A program made the translations under genes and the position numbers. This document shows, one piece after another, positions 22,631-34,300 of a stretch of 64,000 bases of DNA. Below the pieces are notes generated by a model. The model had not been told where the DNA came from, ran no database searches, and saw nothing but the letters and a program-made list of their open reading frames with translations. Every line of letters starts with the position of its first letter. Positions within the stretch are counted from its first letter, which is position 1. Where the stretch lies: the NCBI RefSeq assembly GCF_020509005.1, contig NC_063012.1, positions 9,610,001 through 9,674,000 of the forward strand, read 5' to 3'. The DNA is from Fulvia fulva. Its lineage: Eukaryota; Ascomycota; Dothideomycetes; Mycosphaerellales; Mycosphaerellaceae.

Positions 22631-25414
22631 GATAGATAGATTTGTTATTCCCCTATTCTAGGACCCTATCCGGCCTATATAGGTATATATCTATTGTTAT
22701 ATATAAAGGGGAACCCGAATAGGTAAAAACCCTTCCCGCCCCCGACTACTCCTTATCTAGTTTAGCTTTCCCTCTGAACGTACGTAGTCTATATCACTAC
22801 CCCGTTAGCCCCCGCTCCTAGCCGGTCTCGTCGCGCTACGTCGTGTCCTCTCTTCCTATACTGCTCCTACTAGGCGGTACTGTTCTAGCTAGACCTTCTC
22901 TAGTATCTAGTTCGTAATGCGCCGTAGGTCCTTAGCGTTATTAGGAAGTGCCCTAATCGTCCGGTTCCTCGCCTTTGCTACCTACTCCCCCCTTCCTAGC
23001 GACTACCTCGGATAGACGAGGAGTACGTACCGTACGTTCTAAGAGCGATAGCCGTAGGGGCAGCTAATATTCGTGTATCCTAGAACCTTCCTCTATAATA
23101 GGTACCCCTAGAGGCCGATATACTCGCTTCGTAGTTAGGTTACTATACTACTCTATACGCTTGTAAGGCGGTAGTAGATAAGCTTCGGGGGGTACTTAAC
23201 CGCGGATTTTGTAGCTAACTATTCCTTAGGTTGTCCCGCTAGCTAAGGGCGTCTACTATACCCTACAACCTAGTTGTTCTACCTCTCTTTCTATAGTTGC
23301 TCTATAAACGATTTCTTACCTTCCTATTATATTACTAGCTATTCGTCCCTTGCCCGGTAGTTCGGCTCGTTTCCGGGTCGAATGCCCTTATACGCTAGTA
23401 CTAATTCGCGGGCCCTTACGACTATACTAGCGATGACCTTCTATACTAGGTACTATACCGACTTGCCTAAGTAGGAGGTCTATAGTCCCTAGATATATAG
23501 GTCGATCGGCGGTATAGCGGTCTCGTACTTAAGTATCCTCGTTAGTATCGACTTATATACCCCGGTAACCTTCCTTAGGCATTAGTTTTAGATCTTCGCT
23601 AGCGGCGCGACGAGTCCCTTCGATAGGTAGGCCCTCTTACCTAAGGACTATACTTAGCTACTATAGGTAAGGACTGGCCGTATAATAGCCGTATATAGAA
23701 GTCGTAACTACCGGAAGTCCGCCCCCTATATAGACGTAGTGAGCCTCTAGTATAATGCTATATTCTGTTTAGCTTTCCGTAATATTGCCTATACGTACTT
23801 CCTCTACCGTAGCGCCGGGTCCACCTATAGTCCGAGGATCCTAAGCTGATTTGCCGAGTTAGTCGTGTGCCCCTATATCTAGATAGAAGCTTGCATATTA
23901 TAGAACCGTGGCCGGCGCGTAAAGTGTATTAGATTGTACTTTTCTAGGGCAAACCGAGCCCCGTACCTCCTAGCCTAGTCCTCGTAGATCTTATGCTTCT
24001 CTTCTAGTAGCCTATAGTTCTCCTTAGTCGAGGAAGACTACGCTAGGATGTTTATATCGTCTACGAAGCCGCTCGTAGCGGTGTTCTGGGATTCTAGGGC
24101 TAGGAGCAGCGTCGCTATAAAGAAGAGGAACAGAATAGGTACTAGCGTTAAGCCTTACGGGATTCTAGTATAGACTGCTTAAAATGGGCTTCTATACTAG
24201 CTAACTAGGATCGACGTACTACGGTTTTAGAGGTAGGACCGTACGAAGTTAATAAGCTACTTAGGGAGTCCTTTCGACCTTAGGATATAGAGTAGCCGCG
24301 GGTATAACACGTAGTCGAAGGCTCCCGATATGTCTAGTAAGGAAGGAATCGTATTTAGTAAGCTAGCTACGAGATAAGGTAACAAGACTTAACCGCGCTT
24401 TCCTACTTATCTAGTACTACCGTATAGCCTCGTTTCGAGAGGTTAGCCCGGAGCAAAAGCTTCCCTCTACGCCCTCCCTCCCTATTTACTCCTTAAGCTA
24501 ATATCTACCTCTATAGGCCTAAGCCCTTTAGTACTCTCTATTGACCGACATACGTATCCGTCCTCTCGGGCTATATAGACAGTATTAGCCGTCGCTACTA
24601 GTATATACTACGCCCTAGGTTTTAACGCCCTTCGCGTTACCGTAGCCTATCTCTAGAAAGCGGCCGTCTATACCTCGTAGGTTTGCTCGGGGCACACACT
24701 ACGCCGGGTAGCGTACTCCTTACGTTTCTACCTACTAACTAATATGAAGTTCCTTATTACCCTACCCTCGATCCTCCCCGATTATAGAACTAATCTACTT
24801 GTATTATACGTCTTTTCCCCGTCCTAATAGCCGTCTTTTCCTTGCTTAGGCTATCGTCTTTTCCTCGTCGTAATCTACTATATTAGACTAGGTGCGTTAT
24901 ATAGCGGGATAGGTAGTACCTTAGGCAAAACCCTCGTTCCTATACCGGGTATTTAATAGGCCCTTATAGGCTTCGTCGCGTATCTACCTACCTACCGTAT
25001 TGCCCGCTAGCAAATACTAGATTGTTTCGTAGTCCGCTCGACGCCGTTATATAGTCCGCTTAGTTGTAATTCTGTAGTCCGCTCGTCTAATGTTCGTCGC
25101 TTAGCCCGCTCGGTTTACGGTCTCCGGAGGTAAAAATTCTGTACTTATACTAGAGGTGTCCTATCGAGCGTATAGGCTACGGTTCCGCGCCCTTCTTATA
25201 CGTAGAAAGAAGAGGGACTCGCTTCGACATAAGTATACGCTCGTCGGATAGTTTTTATACCCGTTTTACTAGTAGTCCTCTATTCGCCGCGGCTTCGCCT
25301 ATATTACGCGCCCGTCGCGCCTACGACGCTCTAGCGTAAGAGTACTTAGCTCTCTCGTAGCTAGACGAGAGGTTCGTAGCCGACACTACGTATAGGTGAT
25401 TCTCGTCGTCGACC
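22631..25414 (-). mobile_element. LINE-1 chimera 2: truncated LINE (22631-24337) joined to the module (24338-25414)
   Basis: The duplication TATACTTCTATATA (22617-22630 and 25415-25428) flanks both parts together. The LINE part starts at a point matching LINE-1a about 3916 (CTAGACATATC, in RT motif A). The module is one base shorter than the others because of a small change near 25220, and is heavily RIPed. Confidence 0.92.
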
Positions 25415-26097
25415 TATACTTCTATATATAGTTTTTCTTTATATAACTCCGTTTACTCCCGTTCCTCTAGTAGCGTAGGTTTGTCTAACGGCTCTATACT
25501 TCCTTCGATAGGTTACTCGTTACTAGGTATCTCTTCGACTAGGACTCTATTATCTAGTTCCGAGTCGACGTTACTACGTACTTTGTCCTCTACTTACTTA
25601 AGATAGCTATTAGTAGTGTTAATACGGCCTACTAGCTTATTAGTAATCTTCTTATAGTGTTCCTTAGTTATAGTGTTGTCTAAGGCTATTTATAGTATCT
25701 AGATACAGGCCTTAGCGTCTTCCTAGGATGTCTAATATATTATAGTATCGGCTTATATCTTATCTCGTTCGGTCGCTATATCCTATCGGTCTTCGAAGAC
25801 GACATTATATTCTTCTTAGAGCTTCGCGAGTTTAGAGTCGACTTGCTCGCGTTCCTCGCGATAGCGTCGTACCTAGGCTCGAGAGTAGGCGAGTATGACT
25901 TTCTAGTAAGCGTACCTATCTATAGTACTCTTAACTTTAAGATAAATAGTATTAGGCTATAAGGTAACTACTCTCTTAAATACTTTAGTATTGGCGATCT
26001 TATAGTTTATTAGATCGTACTCGAAGTCTATATCGTTAAATTCGATCTAGTCTATACGAGGAGGCGCTATACTATTAATAAACTATATAAAGTCGAT
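25415..26097 (-). pseudogene. Gypsy-B gag-like remnant
   Basis: The minus strand gives a charged, helical sequence such as VRRYREEREQVDSKLAKL and EEYNVVFED between stops, resembling a Gypsy gag coiled region. It is directly continuous with integrase sequence once the LINE at 22631 is removed, so protease, RT and RNase H are absent. Confidence 0.45.
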
Positions 26098-27175
26098 GGT
26101 CGACGACGAGAATCACCTGTACGTGGTGTCGGCTACGAACCTCTCGTCTAGCTACGAGAGAGCCAAGTATTCTCACGCTGGAGCGTCGTGGGCGCGACGG
26201 GCGCGCAACGTAGGCGAAGCCGCGGCGAACAGAGGACTACCAGCAAAACGGGTATGAAAACCATCCGACGAGCGTGTACTCGTGTCGGGAGCGAGTCCCT
26301 CTTCTTTCTACGTGTAAGAAGGGCGCGGAACCGTGGCCTATACGCTCGACAGGACACCTCTGGTATGAGTGCAGAATTTTCACCTCCGGAGACCGCAAAC
26401 CGAGCGGGCTGAGCGACGAACATTGGACGAGCGGACTACAGAACAACAACTGAGCGGACTATGCAACGGCGTCGAGCGGACTACGAAACAATCTGGTGTT
26501 TGCCAGCGGGCAATGCGGTGGGTAGGTGGACACGCGACGAAGCCTGTAAGGGCCTGTTGAACACCCGGTATGGGAACGAGGGTTTTGCCTGAGGCACTGC
26601 CTGTCCCGCTACACAACGCACCTAGTCTGACATGGTAGATTGCGACGAGGAAAAGACGATAGCCTGAGCAAGGAAAAGACGGCTGTTAGGACGGGGAAAA
26701 GACGTACAATGCAAGTGGATTAGTTCTGTGATCGGGGAGGATCGAGGGCAGGGTGATAAGGAACTTCATATTGGTTAGTAGGTGGAAACGCAAGGAGTAC
26801 GCTGCCCGGCGTGGTGTGTGCCCCGAGCAAACCTGCGAGGCATGGACGGCCGCTTTCTAGAGATAGGCTGCGGTAACGCGAAGGGCGTCAAAACCTGGGG
26901 CGTGGTGTACACTGGCAGCGACGGCTGACACTGTCTGTACAGCCCGAGAGGACGGATGCGCATGTCGGTCAATAGAGAGCACTAAAGGGCTTAGGCCTAT
27001 GGAGGTGGATATTGGCTTAAGGAGCAAACAGGGAGGGAGGGCGTAGAGGGAAGCTTTTGCTCCGGGCTAACCTCTCGAAACGAGGCTACACGGTGGTGCT
27101 AGATGAGTGGGAAAGCGCGGTTAAGACTTGTCACCTTATCTCGTAGCTAGCTTGCTAAATACGATTCCTTCCTTG
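26098..27175 (+). ncRNA. 1078-bp 5' module, intact reference copy (WEIRD-like)
   Basis: It starts GGTCGACGACG and ends CCTTCCTTG. All short ORFs inside it are identical in the copy at 44946-46023, but they differ in frame and strand and none resembles a known protein. It folds well on paper: ACGAC/GTCGT and GAGAAT/ATTCTC enclose two hairpins at the 5' end (26103-26189). Further hairpins are at 26301-26321 and 27074-27084. Four GAGCGGRCTR motifs lie between 26402 and 26483, and three GGAAAAGACG motifs between 26649 and 26704. No poly(A) or LTR ends are seen. Best read as a DNA copy of a structured RNA; size and setting match the WEIRD sequence reported with Magnaporthe LINEs, from memory. Confidence 0.7.
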
Positions 27176-27176
27176 C

Positions 27177-28085
27177 CAAGACAAGATCCCAAAGAGAATT
27201 GCAGATCCCATCAGCAGAGCCCAAGCCTCCTGTCTGAAAAAGGTGCTTGGAGCATACAAGTCAACTCCAACAAGGGTGGTCGAAATGGAGTCTGGCTCCC
27301 CACCAGCCAAGCTCTACCTTCAAGGGTTGAGATACCAGTATGCAGGAAAGACGTCTGCATACCCAGCCCAGCTAGTAATCCAGAAGGCAGTCAACAAAAT
27401 CAGGAGCCAGTGCACAAGAAGGCACAGACAAGCAAGACCCAATCCAGCCCCACAGAAGCAGCAGGACCTGCAGAAGTTCAAAGAACTAACAGAACAGCTG
27501 CACCTAGCCCAGCAGGAACAGGACAGAAGGGCTCAAGGGAGAGGATCAGCAGCCAGCCAAGGGAAGAAGCAACAGTCTCTAGCTGAAAGGATGGCAGGAC
27601 TCCTCTGGAAGACTGAATGGACAAGAACCCCACAGAGGCCAGGAACCCCAAAGGCACTCCAACAGTTTGGTAGCCACAACTACCTACTGTACTCAGACCT
27701 GACCAGGTCAGAAGCAAGCATAGCAATACAAATCCGCTCTGAACACATCGGAGTCAGGGCATACCTGCATCAGAGAAAAGTCCCAGGTATCGAAGACAAG
27801 AGTTGCCCATGCGGCTACCTGTCCCAGAATGTCGAACATAGACTTCTGGTTTGCAAAGAATGGAGTACAGGGAGAGGTGAATGGAGGGCAAGGGCAAGGA
27901 ACAGAAACTTCCAAGCCATGATCAGCAATAAGGGAGACCTCCAGAGAATTACAAGGTGGATCATCCACCAAGGATTTTTGGAGCAGTTCTCTCTTACTAG
28001 GGAAACAGAGAGATGGATTGAGGAGAGAAAGAAGGAGGAGGAGAGCAGGAAGAGGGGGACAACTCTAGGGTTGCAGACAAGGTAG
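27177..28085 (+). pseudogene. LINE-3 ORF2 C-terminal part
   Basis: Open from the junction to TAG at 28083-28085 without a natural start. It begins with KIPKRIADPISRAQASCLKK and continues VLGAYKSTPTRVVEMESG, homologous to the region after RT in LINE-1 and LINE-2. The zinc knuckle CPCGYLSQNVEHRLLVC is near residue 220 of the fragment. The endonuclease and RT are missing because of 5' truncation, so it is a fragment without catalytic domains despite the clean frame. Confidence 0.85.
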
Positions 28086-28172
28086 TCAGAGGCTAACCAC
28101 CATGACACTAGTGCACCCTAATGGAAGGAAAACTGAGAACTCATGGCAAGGAAGCTATTAGAGAAGGAGAGG

Positions 28173-28199
28173 AGGTTTTTACCTAGGAATAGGTTTCCT
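28173..28199 (+). promoter_or_regulatory. Conserved LINE 3' stem-loop (LINE-3)
   Basis: AGG (28173-28175) pairs with CCT (28197-28199) and ACC (28181-28183) with GGT (28192-28194), with the same five-against-two internal loop as in LINE-1. The outer pair differs from LINE-1 but remains paired. Confidence 0.6.
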
Positions 28200-28283
28200 A
28201 CCTTATGCAGTAACATATATAGACATAAACCCGCATGGGCCGGAGGGCACCACAACGGGTAAATGAATTATCTATCTATCTAT

Positions 28284-28806
28284 CTATATAAAGTCGATAC
28301 CTTTACTATCGTCTTCGTAAGACGAGAGACGAGTATCTTCGATATCTAGTCGTACTAGCTTTTTGTCTTCTACCTTACTACCCTCGTGTCGTATTAAAGA
28401 CTAAGGCGTATTATTAGTTATAGGAATTTATAAATCGGGTATATATAGATAAGAGAGAGTAGACCTATCTGTTCTGTTTCCTTACTTATACTATATCCTA
28501 CTTACGCGGTCCGGATATATACTATCGCTAAGGATCGAGTTGAGCTAGTTCTAAAGTTCTAGGTTCTAAGGGTCTACGGTTAGTAACTCGGCTAAGATAG
28601 AGGGCGTGTAATATAGATATTACTATCGCTAAATAGTAGTGCTAGGTCGTGTACTTAAAGGTCGTAGGGGAGGGCGTCGAGAGGCCTCGTCGGCGTTCTC
28701 TATTATTGCGAATTAATCGTACGGTCTAGTACTATCGTACTATCTCGGGCGGTCTTAGTATCGCACGTAGAGGTTAGCTCTCTACTCGTAGGTAGGCGTA
28801 ACTAAC
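28284..28806 (-). other. Gypsy-B 5' leader / gag start, RIPed
   Basis: This lies between the LINE-3 chimera and the 5' LTR. No protein signal can be followed. On the minus strand the bases next to the LTR, GTTAGTTACGCC, occupy the primer-binding position, but the tRNA was not recognised. Confidence 0.4.
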
Positions 28807-29005
28807 TATTACGGGCGAGAGTACTATAATAGGGTCGGGCAAAGATATATATAGTTACGCGAGCTATCTAAGAGAGCGCGAGAGGCGTAAGAAGATAAAG
28901 TAGCGCGAATCGAGCTAGCGGGCACTAGCGGCCGCTAGCGCGCGGGCGTACGGCCGACGATACTATATTACGAGGCAGTTTGTAGAAAAGGGCTGTCTCG
29001 TAATA
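28807..29005 (-). repeat. Gypsy-B 5' LTR (uninterrupted)
   Basis: 199 bp, ends TATTACGGG and CTCGTAATA. It preserves the empty site of the Copia-A insertion (GCGCGAGAGGCG near 28876) and serves as the reference for the split left LTR. Confidence 0.85.
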
Positions 29006-30117
29006 CATCCCTAGATATATAGTCTCCTATAAAGTTTGAGTAGGCCTACTTATTTATATACGTATAGATTGAGTGTCTATACTATTAGTATTTAAAGTAT
29101 TAGAGGATACGAAAGGATAAGGGGTACTTTTCGACTATCTTAAGGCTATATTACTAGATTAGGCCTTATTCTATTACTAGATCCGCCGCTTTCGCGTCTT
29201 ATAGCTATATAATTAGTACCGAGGCCTTCTTACCTTCTAGCTATTTCCTATAGAGCTAAGTCGCCTTCTAGATTAGAAAGTTAAGAGTGACCGGGTTATC
29301 CTCTTAGAGAGTACGTAGGTAACCTTAGTTAGTTAGGTCGAACTCTTTAGGTATATCGTAGATATATTACTTCGTTAAGACCTTTACTAATACCGTAACC
29401 TTAGATACCTACTATAGCTATACCTCTAGGTACCTACTAGTAGTAGTAGAGCTAGTATAGATCTATAGAGTACCGTTAGACTATTAGTTCACTACGACCA
29501 CCCCTAGTTAATTAATTCGCTAGGCGAGCTCCTTATTCGATAGCTTCGTAACTTTGGCCTAGTCTTCCTTTACTATAATACGGATCGTAACTATATCGTA
29601 CGTTAGGCGGGGGCCTAGTATCGATACCGCGACTAATACCTAGCTATAGAGGTATCGATTCCGGGTAGCCTTATTAATTGCCTAAGACGTAGTCCTTATT
29701 TCTTATTACCCTCGGTAATACGATAGTACTAGCGCCGTACGTAGCTAAGTAATTATTACCTAGAGAGACCGGTATAGGAGCTAATTATTAGTTTCTATAC
29801 TTTTTACGTCCTCTATAAGTTGCTACTAGTTGTCTTAGGGGAGCTTCGCCTATAGAGCCGTAGGCGCCGGTAGTACCGTAGCCTAGACTACTATTACCTA
29901 GGAGTTACCTAATATAGCTAGGCACCTCCGCGGCGTTTAGAGCTAAAGAAATAGAGTAAAGAGAACTTTAAGCTGTCCAAATTTAATAAGGTAGAACTCC
30001 CTTATTTTTAGGGGTAGTAGCCTACTCTATAGATCGTTAGAATAGCCTTAATAAGGGCTTTTAAATATATCGTATTTATTAATAAGCGTGTCTTACATTA
30101 AGGGGATAAAGTATCTA
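29006..30117 (-). mobile_element. LINE-1 ORF1 / 5' fragment, RIPed
   Basis: This aligns with 58226-59340 of the full-length LINE, the gag-like ORF1 and 5' UTR. It stops abruptly at the Gypsy-B duplication on the left. The matching 3' half is not found left of Gypsy-B, so it was lost or rearranged. The right end merges near 30085-30117 into Copia-A2. Confidence 0.75.
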
Positions 30118-31389
30118 GACTTTAACGTTATTAGTAGATAATAGGTAACGTAGGTAGTATAACTACCTTAAAGAAAGGGATTGTACTAGTAGGGTAGTAT
30201 AGGGCTATTAATTTAGCATCGTTATACTATATTAAATTGCTACGTCCGTACTACTAGAGTCCGGCTATTTCTATACGTCTATAAGAGATAACGTTTATAT
30301 AAAAGCCTAGGTAGTAAGCAATATCTAGCAAGGGGAATAAATAGCCCTAATTGATAAATAAATACGCCCTAACGCTATAATTAGAAAGGTAGTTGTTCTA
30401 GCCTAGATTTCTAAGGTAGTAAGGCGCTCTATAATAAACTCTATACTCTCCTAGTTATAATAATTGATTATATAAGTGTCTAAACAGTTATTAGATACCT
30501 AGTAGTCCCTAAAAGTAACGCTTAACTTACTAATTAAGCTAGAAAGAACAGTAAGGCTAATAAAGCCCTTATCGCTTAGTAATGCCTTCTTCGTATTAGT
30601 AAAAGCCTTGTTACGTTCCTAGTCCTTACGATCGTTACGATTTAATACGCTAAGTAGACGCTCGCCGTTATCGCTTAAGTAGTAGTTAATAAAGTTTTTC
30701 TAGTACTTCTTCTACTACTCTAAGCGCTAAACCTTTACTAGGTACTAATCGGGGTTAATTATATTATATAAGAACAGGCCCTTATAATAGGTGTCCTTAG
30801 GCTCGCCGGTAATGTTCTAGTAGCTACTTAGCCTATTATTATCCTTATCTTTATTCTTATCGCCGCGGCTACTACTACGACCCTTATTACCGCGGCTATT
30901 ACTACGGTTATTAATACTACGGCTACTACTACGGTTAACCTCCTTTTAACTAGTACCTATAGGTACTATTTCGTCCCCTACTATTAAATAGGTATAGTAT
31001 ATATATACACGGAAGTCAGGACACGTAATAGGGAAGGAGGAAGGACTAATATAGTCTACGAAGGTATATAGTAGAACAGTGTTTAGTACTAAAGGTATCT
31101 CTACTATCGGTATAGAGACTATGTCTCTTATACCTATATAGAGGGATATTACTCTAGTCCTAGTTCTGTTTCACTACGCCTTATCGGTTTTACCTATATC
31201 TTATCCTACGACGGTAGTTCCTCCGACAGTCTCGTATTAACTAGCTAAGCGACTTTAGGTCCTCTAAGTCGCTCCTACTATTTGTACGGTATCTTAGTAG
31301 TATTACCGTACTATTATCTCGACTAGCTTAGTATATACTAAGTCAGTCTTAGTACCGCACGACCTACCTACTAACCTATATTCGTAATA

Positions 31390-34300
31390 CTCCTACTTAG
31401 GTCGTAAGGCAAGGAACGATTGTTCCTACTATACTAGCTATAGCTATCGTACGAAGGTCTAGAACTAGGGGCCGGCTAGCGGTTTAGTTAAACTATCTAC
31501 TACTATCTCCTTAGTATAGTAGTACTCTACTTTGATCTTTCTCTACTACTAGAGGTGCCTAATAGAGTTATAGGTAACATTAATATATTTAGATCTTTCG
31601 TAGATATAGGCGTCCTTAACTAAGGTTAGAGCCGCCTAGTTATCCCCTATAAGGCGCACTAGTCTTAGTTCATCGACGGTGCTCTTATCGGCTAGGACTA
31701 TTAGTTAGAAAGAGTAGTCTCCTACTAGCCCCGCGTAGTTTATCTCTCGGAGGATAGCCGCTAGGAACTAGGATTATTTCGCGGCGGCGTTTATCGCTAT
31801 AAACTCTGCCTCTATAGTAGAGGTTACTATAGACTTTTACTTCTTACTTATCTAGGGTATAGGCGTACCGTATACTAGCTAGACATGTCCTAGAATTAAG
31901 ACCCTGTCTACTCGATCTATTACGTAGTCGGAGTCTAAGTATCCGGTTAGGGTACTACTACTACGTCTAAATATTAACCCTAGGTCGAGAAACGACCTTA
32001 GGTATCTCGAGACCTTCTTTAGTACTTTTATATACCGCTTTGTTAGATCCGCGACATATATACTAGTTCTCCCGAGTATAAAGGCTAGGTCTAGGCTCGT
32101 TATAGTTATTAGCTATATCTAGGTCCTCTTATCGCTCTAGTAGTTATCCTTACTATATCTCTCGTCGTTCGGGGCTATAGGACAGAGACTATCGTAACTA
32201 TCTATTAGCGAGAGTATTAGGCTTGCCTTTTCTTTTACTATGTCTATTTTAGTAAGGGCCTTACGGATATAATAGACCTAGTCGAGCTTTAGTGTACCGT
32301 TACGCCTATCGCGAGTAATCTTTAGTCCTAGTAGTTTCTCCGGTTGCCCGAGATCCTTAATTATAAAGTATTACGTAAACTACTTCTTAACTATTAGATA
32401 TCGGCTAACCTTAGTACTATAATAGGCATGTCGTCTATATAGGTAAGTAGTATAATATCTCTCTTAGTATAAGTTAGGAGACATAGGTCTACCTCGGACT
32501 AGTAGAATCCTATTTTGACTAACGTAGTAATATAGAGCTTATTCTAGTCTCTAGCTACCTACTTTAGGCCGTAGAGACTCCGGAGTACCTTAAGGACCGT
32601 ATTCGGTAGGGTTTCGACTCCTAGTAGGGGTTTTATATAGATGTCTTCGGCTAGGTAGCTTTAGGTAAACGTATTGTTAACGTCGACCTAGTATATCTCG
32701 AGATCTCGCTCGTAAACTACTACTTTAAAGACCCTTAGGGTGTTATAGCGTACTATAGGTACGAATATCTCTTCGAATTTAACGACGAATTTCTATAAAA
32801 ACCCTCTTACGACAAGTCTTACCTTGAACTTTTCGATTACTCCGCTAATAAGTCTCTTTACGTTAAAGACCTACTTAGAGGTGACTATATTTACCCCCCT
32901 TAGAGCGACAGCCGTTTCCTAGGTATTATTACTTAATAACGAGAGTAGCTCGGTATCGATAGCGTCCTTCTATAAGTAGCCCTATTTAGGATCCCCTACT
33001 ATAGCCTTATATATCTTCGGGATAGGTACTTCCTATTAGTAGGCGATACCGGGTCCGAATATAGTAAAGGCGTATTCTTAGACTTCGTCGAATAGTTCCT
33101 CTACTATAGCTATAAATATACGTTCGTCGGTGTCGGTAAGTCTATTGTTTACCTATAGTAGTTAGTAGAACAAAGCTATTATAGCTTTATAGTACTTAGC
33201 CTTATAGTCCTAGTCCTAGCCGTAGTTATTATTAGGATCCCTAGTCCTTTTCCTCCGGACGATCAGTTCTAGTAGCTCCGGGGTTTCCTCGATCTTCTTA
33301 TAGTCCGCGATATTATCTAGTCTACCGGGAAGTTAGACATAGAGCAGTCTTAAGACAGTTAGTCCTTTGTCCTTAGCCGTAGCGGGTTCGGTCTCTATAT
33401 AGAGAGCGGGGATTAGCTAGGTCGGTTCTTCTATAGAGGACTCGGCTACTTTAGTAGTAGGAAGTTAGGGTATTATACTACCCGAGGATCGTAAGATTGC
33501 TATCGGGGTATCCGCTAGTCGCTATAGTAGTAGTCGCGAGACCGCCGGTAGTCGACCGACTAGCCTTCGTTCGGGTGCCTTACTAGGTTAGTTTATAAAG
33601 GAGATACCTAAATCTAGATCTCCCCCCTTCTTGTTTTCGAACTAATCTACTTAGCTATGCTACCTAATAGCTCGTATATCTAGCTCCTAGAACAACTATT
33701 ACTTAGTCGATTGACCGTATCTAAAGAAAACAGCTTCCTTATCCCGGTTTATTAACTTATCCTATCGTAGCCCTTTTAGATATAATTTCGGTTCTACGTA
33801 AACTACTGCCCTACAGCCCTATACTCTTAGGTGATCTACCGTCGGTACTTTGCTAGTAAATGCTTCTTCCGGCGAAAGTTAGATACCGTTAAGTAACGGT
33901 CCGTTCGGTAGTAGGTTACGTATAACCGCCTATACCTCTAGCGCTTTAGGCTAGAATTCTACCGGCATCCCCGATTCCTCGAGTATTACGCGGATCGCGT
34001 TCTCCGATACCTAGATTAACCTTTCTACTACTCCGTTTTATATAGAGTTATAAGTATCCGTCGTATCGTATTAAACCCCCGATTCTTTCTCCTATTCTTT
34101 TAGAACTATTAGTAGCTTAGGTATATTATTACTCCGTCCTACTCTTACGTAGTATTTCGATACTTTCTCTATAGTTAGCCGCTATTATCGTAGTACTTAC
34201 GGTACGTCGGATTTGTTCTTAAGCGGGATTACCTACTTCTTTCTTAAGAAGTTATCTACGATCTCTAGCTAGTATTTAAAACCTAGCCTAGATGTCGTAT

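Larger units (their letters stand above)
26098..28283 (+). mobile_element. LINE-3 chimera: module (26098-27175) plus LINE-3 3' part (27176-28283), un-RIPed
   Basis: CTATATAAAGTCGAT flanks the pair (26083-26097 and 28284-28298). Neither part shows RIP. The LINE belongs to a third family: its protein resembles LINE-1 and LINE-2, but the codons and 3' UTR differ. It is the shortest LINE part with readable protein. Confidence 0.95.
6668..29005 (-). mobile_element. Gypsy-B: RIPed Ty3/Gypsy element with split left LTR and missing RT
   Basis: Two 199-bp LTRs bound it: the right one is 28807-29005, and the left one is in two pieces, 6668-6744 and 20749-20870. LTR ends are TATTACGAG and CTCGTAATA, matching TGTT..AACA ends after RIP. 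Flanking five-base repeats are TATCC (6663-6667) and CATCC (29006-29010), differing by one C/T. A polypurine tract, GAGGAGGGGGAGTAC on the minus strand, lies just inside the left LTR. Once its three insertions are removed, integrase runs directly into gag-like sequence with no RT, so it was internally deleted or non-autonomous. Confidence 0.75.

Noticed and set aside
26098..26190. HDV-like ribozyme at the module 5' end
   Set aside because: Nested helices exist, but I could not place the double pseudoknot with P1 starting at the first base; a descriptor search would be needed.
26148..26972. Short ORFs within the module (both strands), repeated at 45149-45973
   Set aside because: They overlap on both strands, show no protein features and are destroyed in the other copies; identity between the two loci only reflects identical DNA.
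26098..27175. Module as a Helitron, MITE or SINE in its own right
   Set aside because: No terminal inverted repeats, no Helitron ends, no pol III boxes identified, no duplications of its own: duplications enclose module plus LINE.
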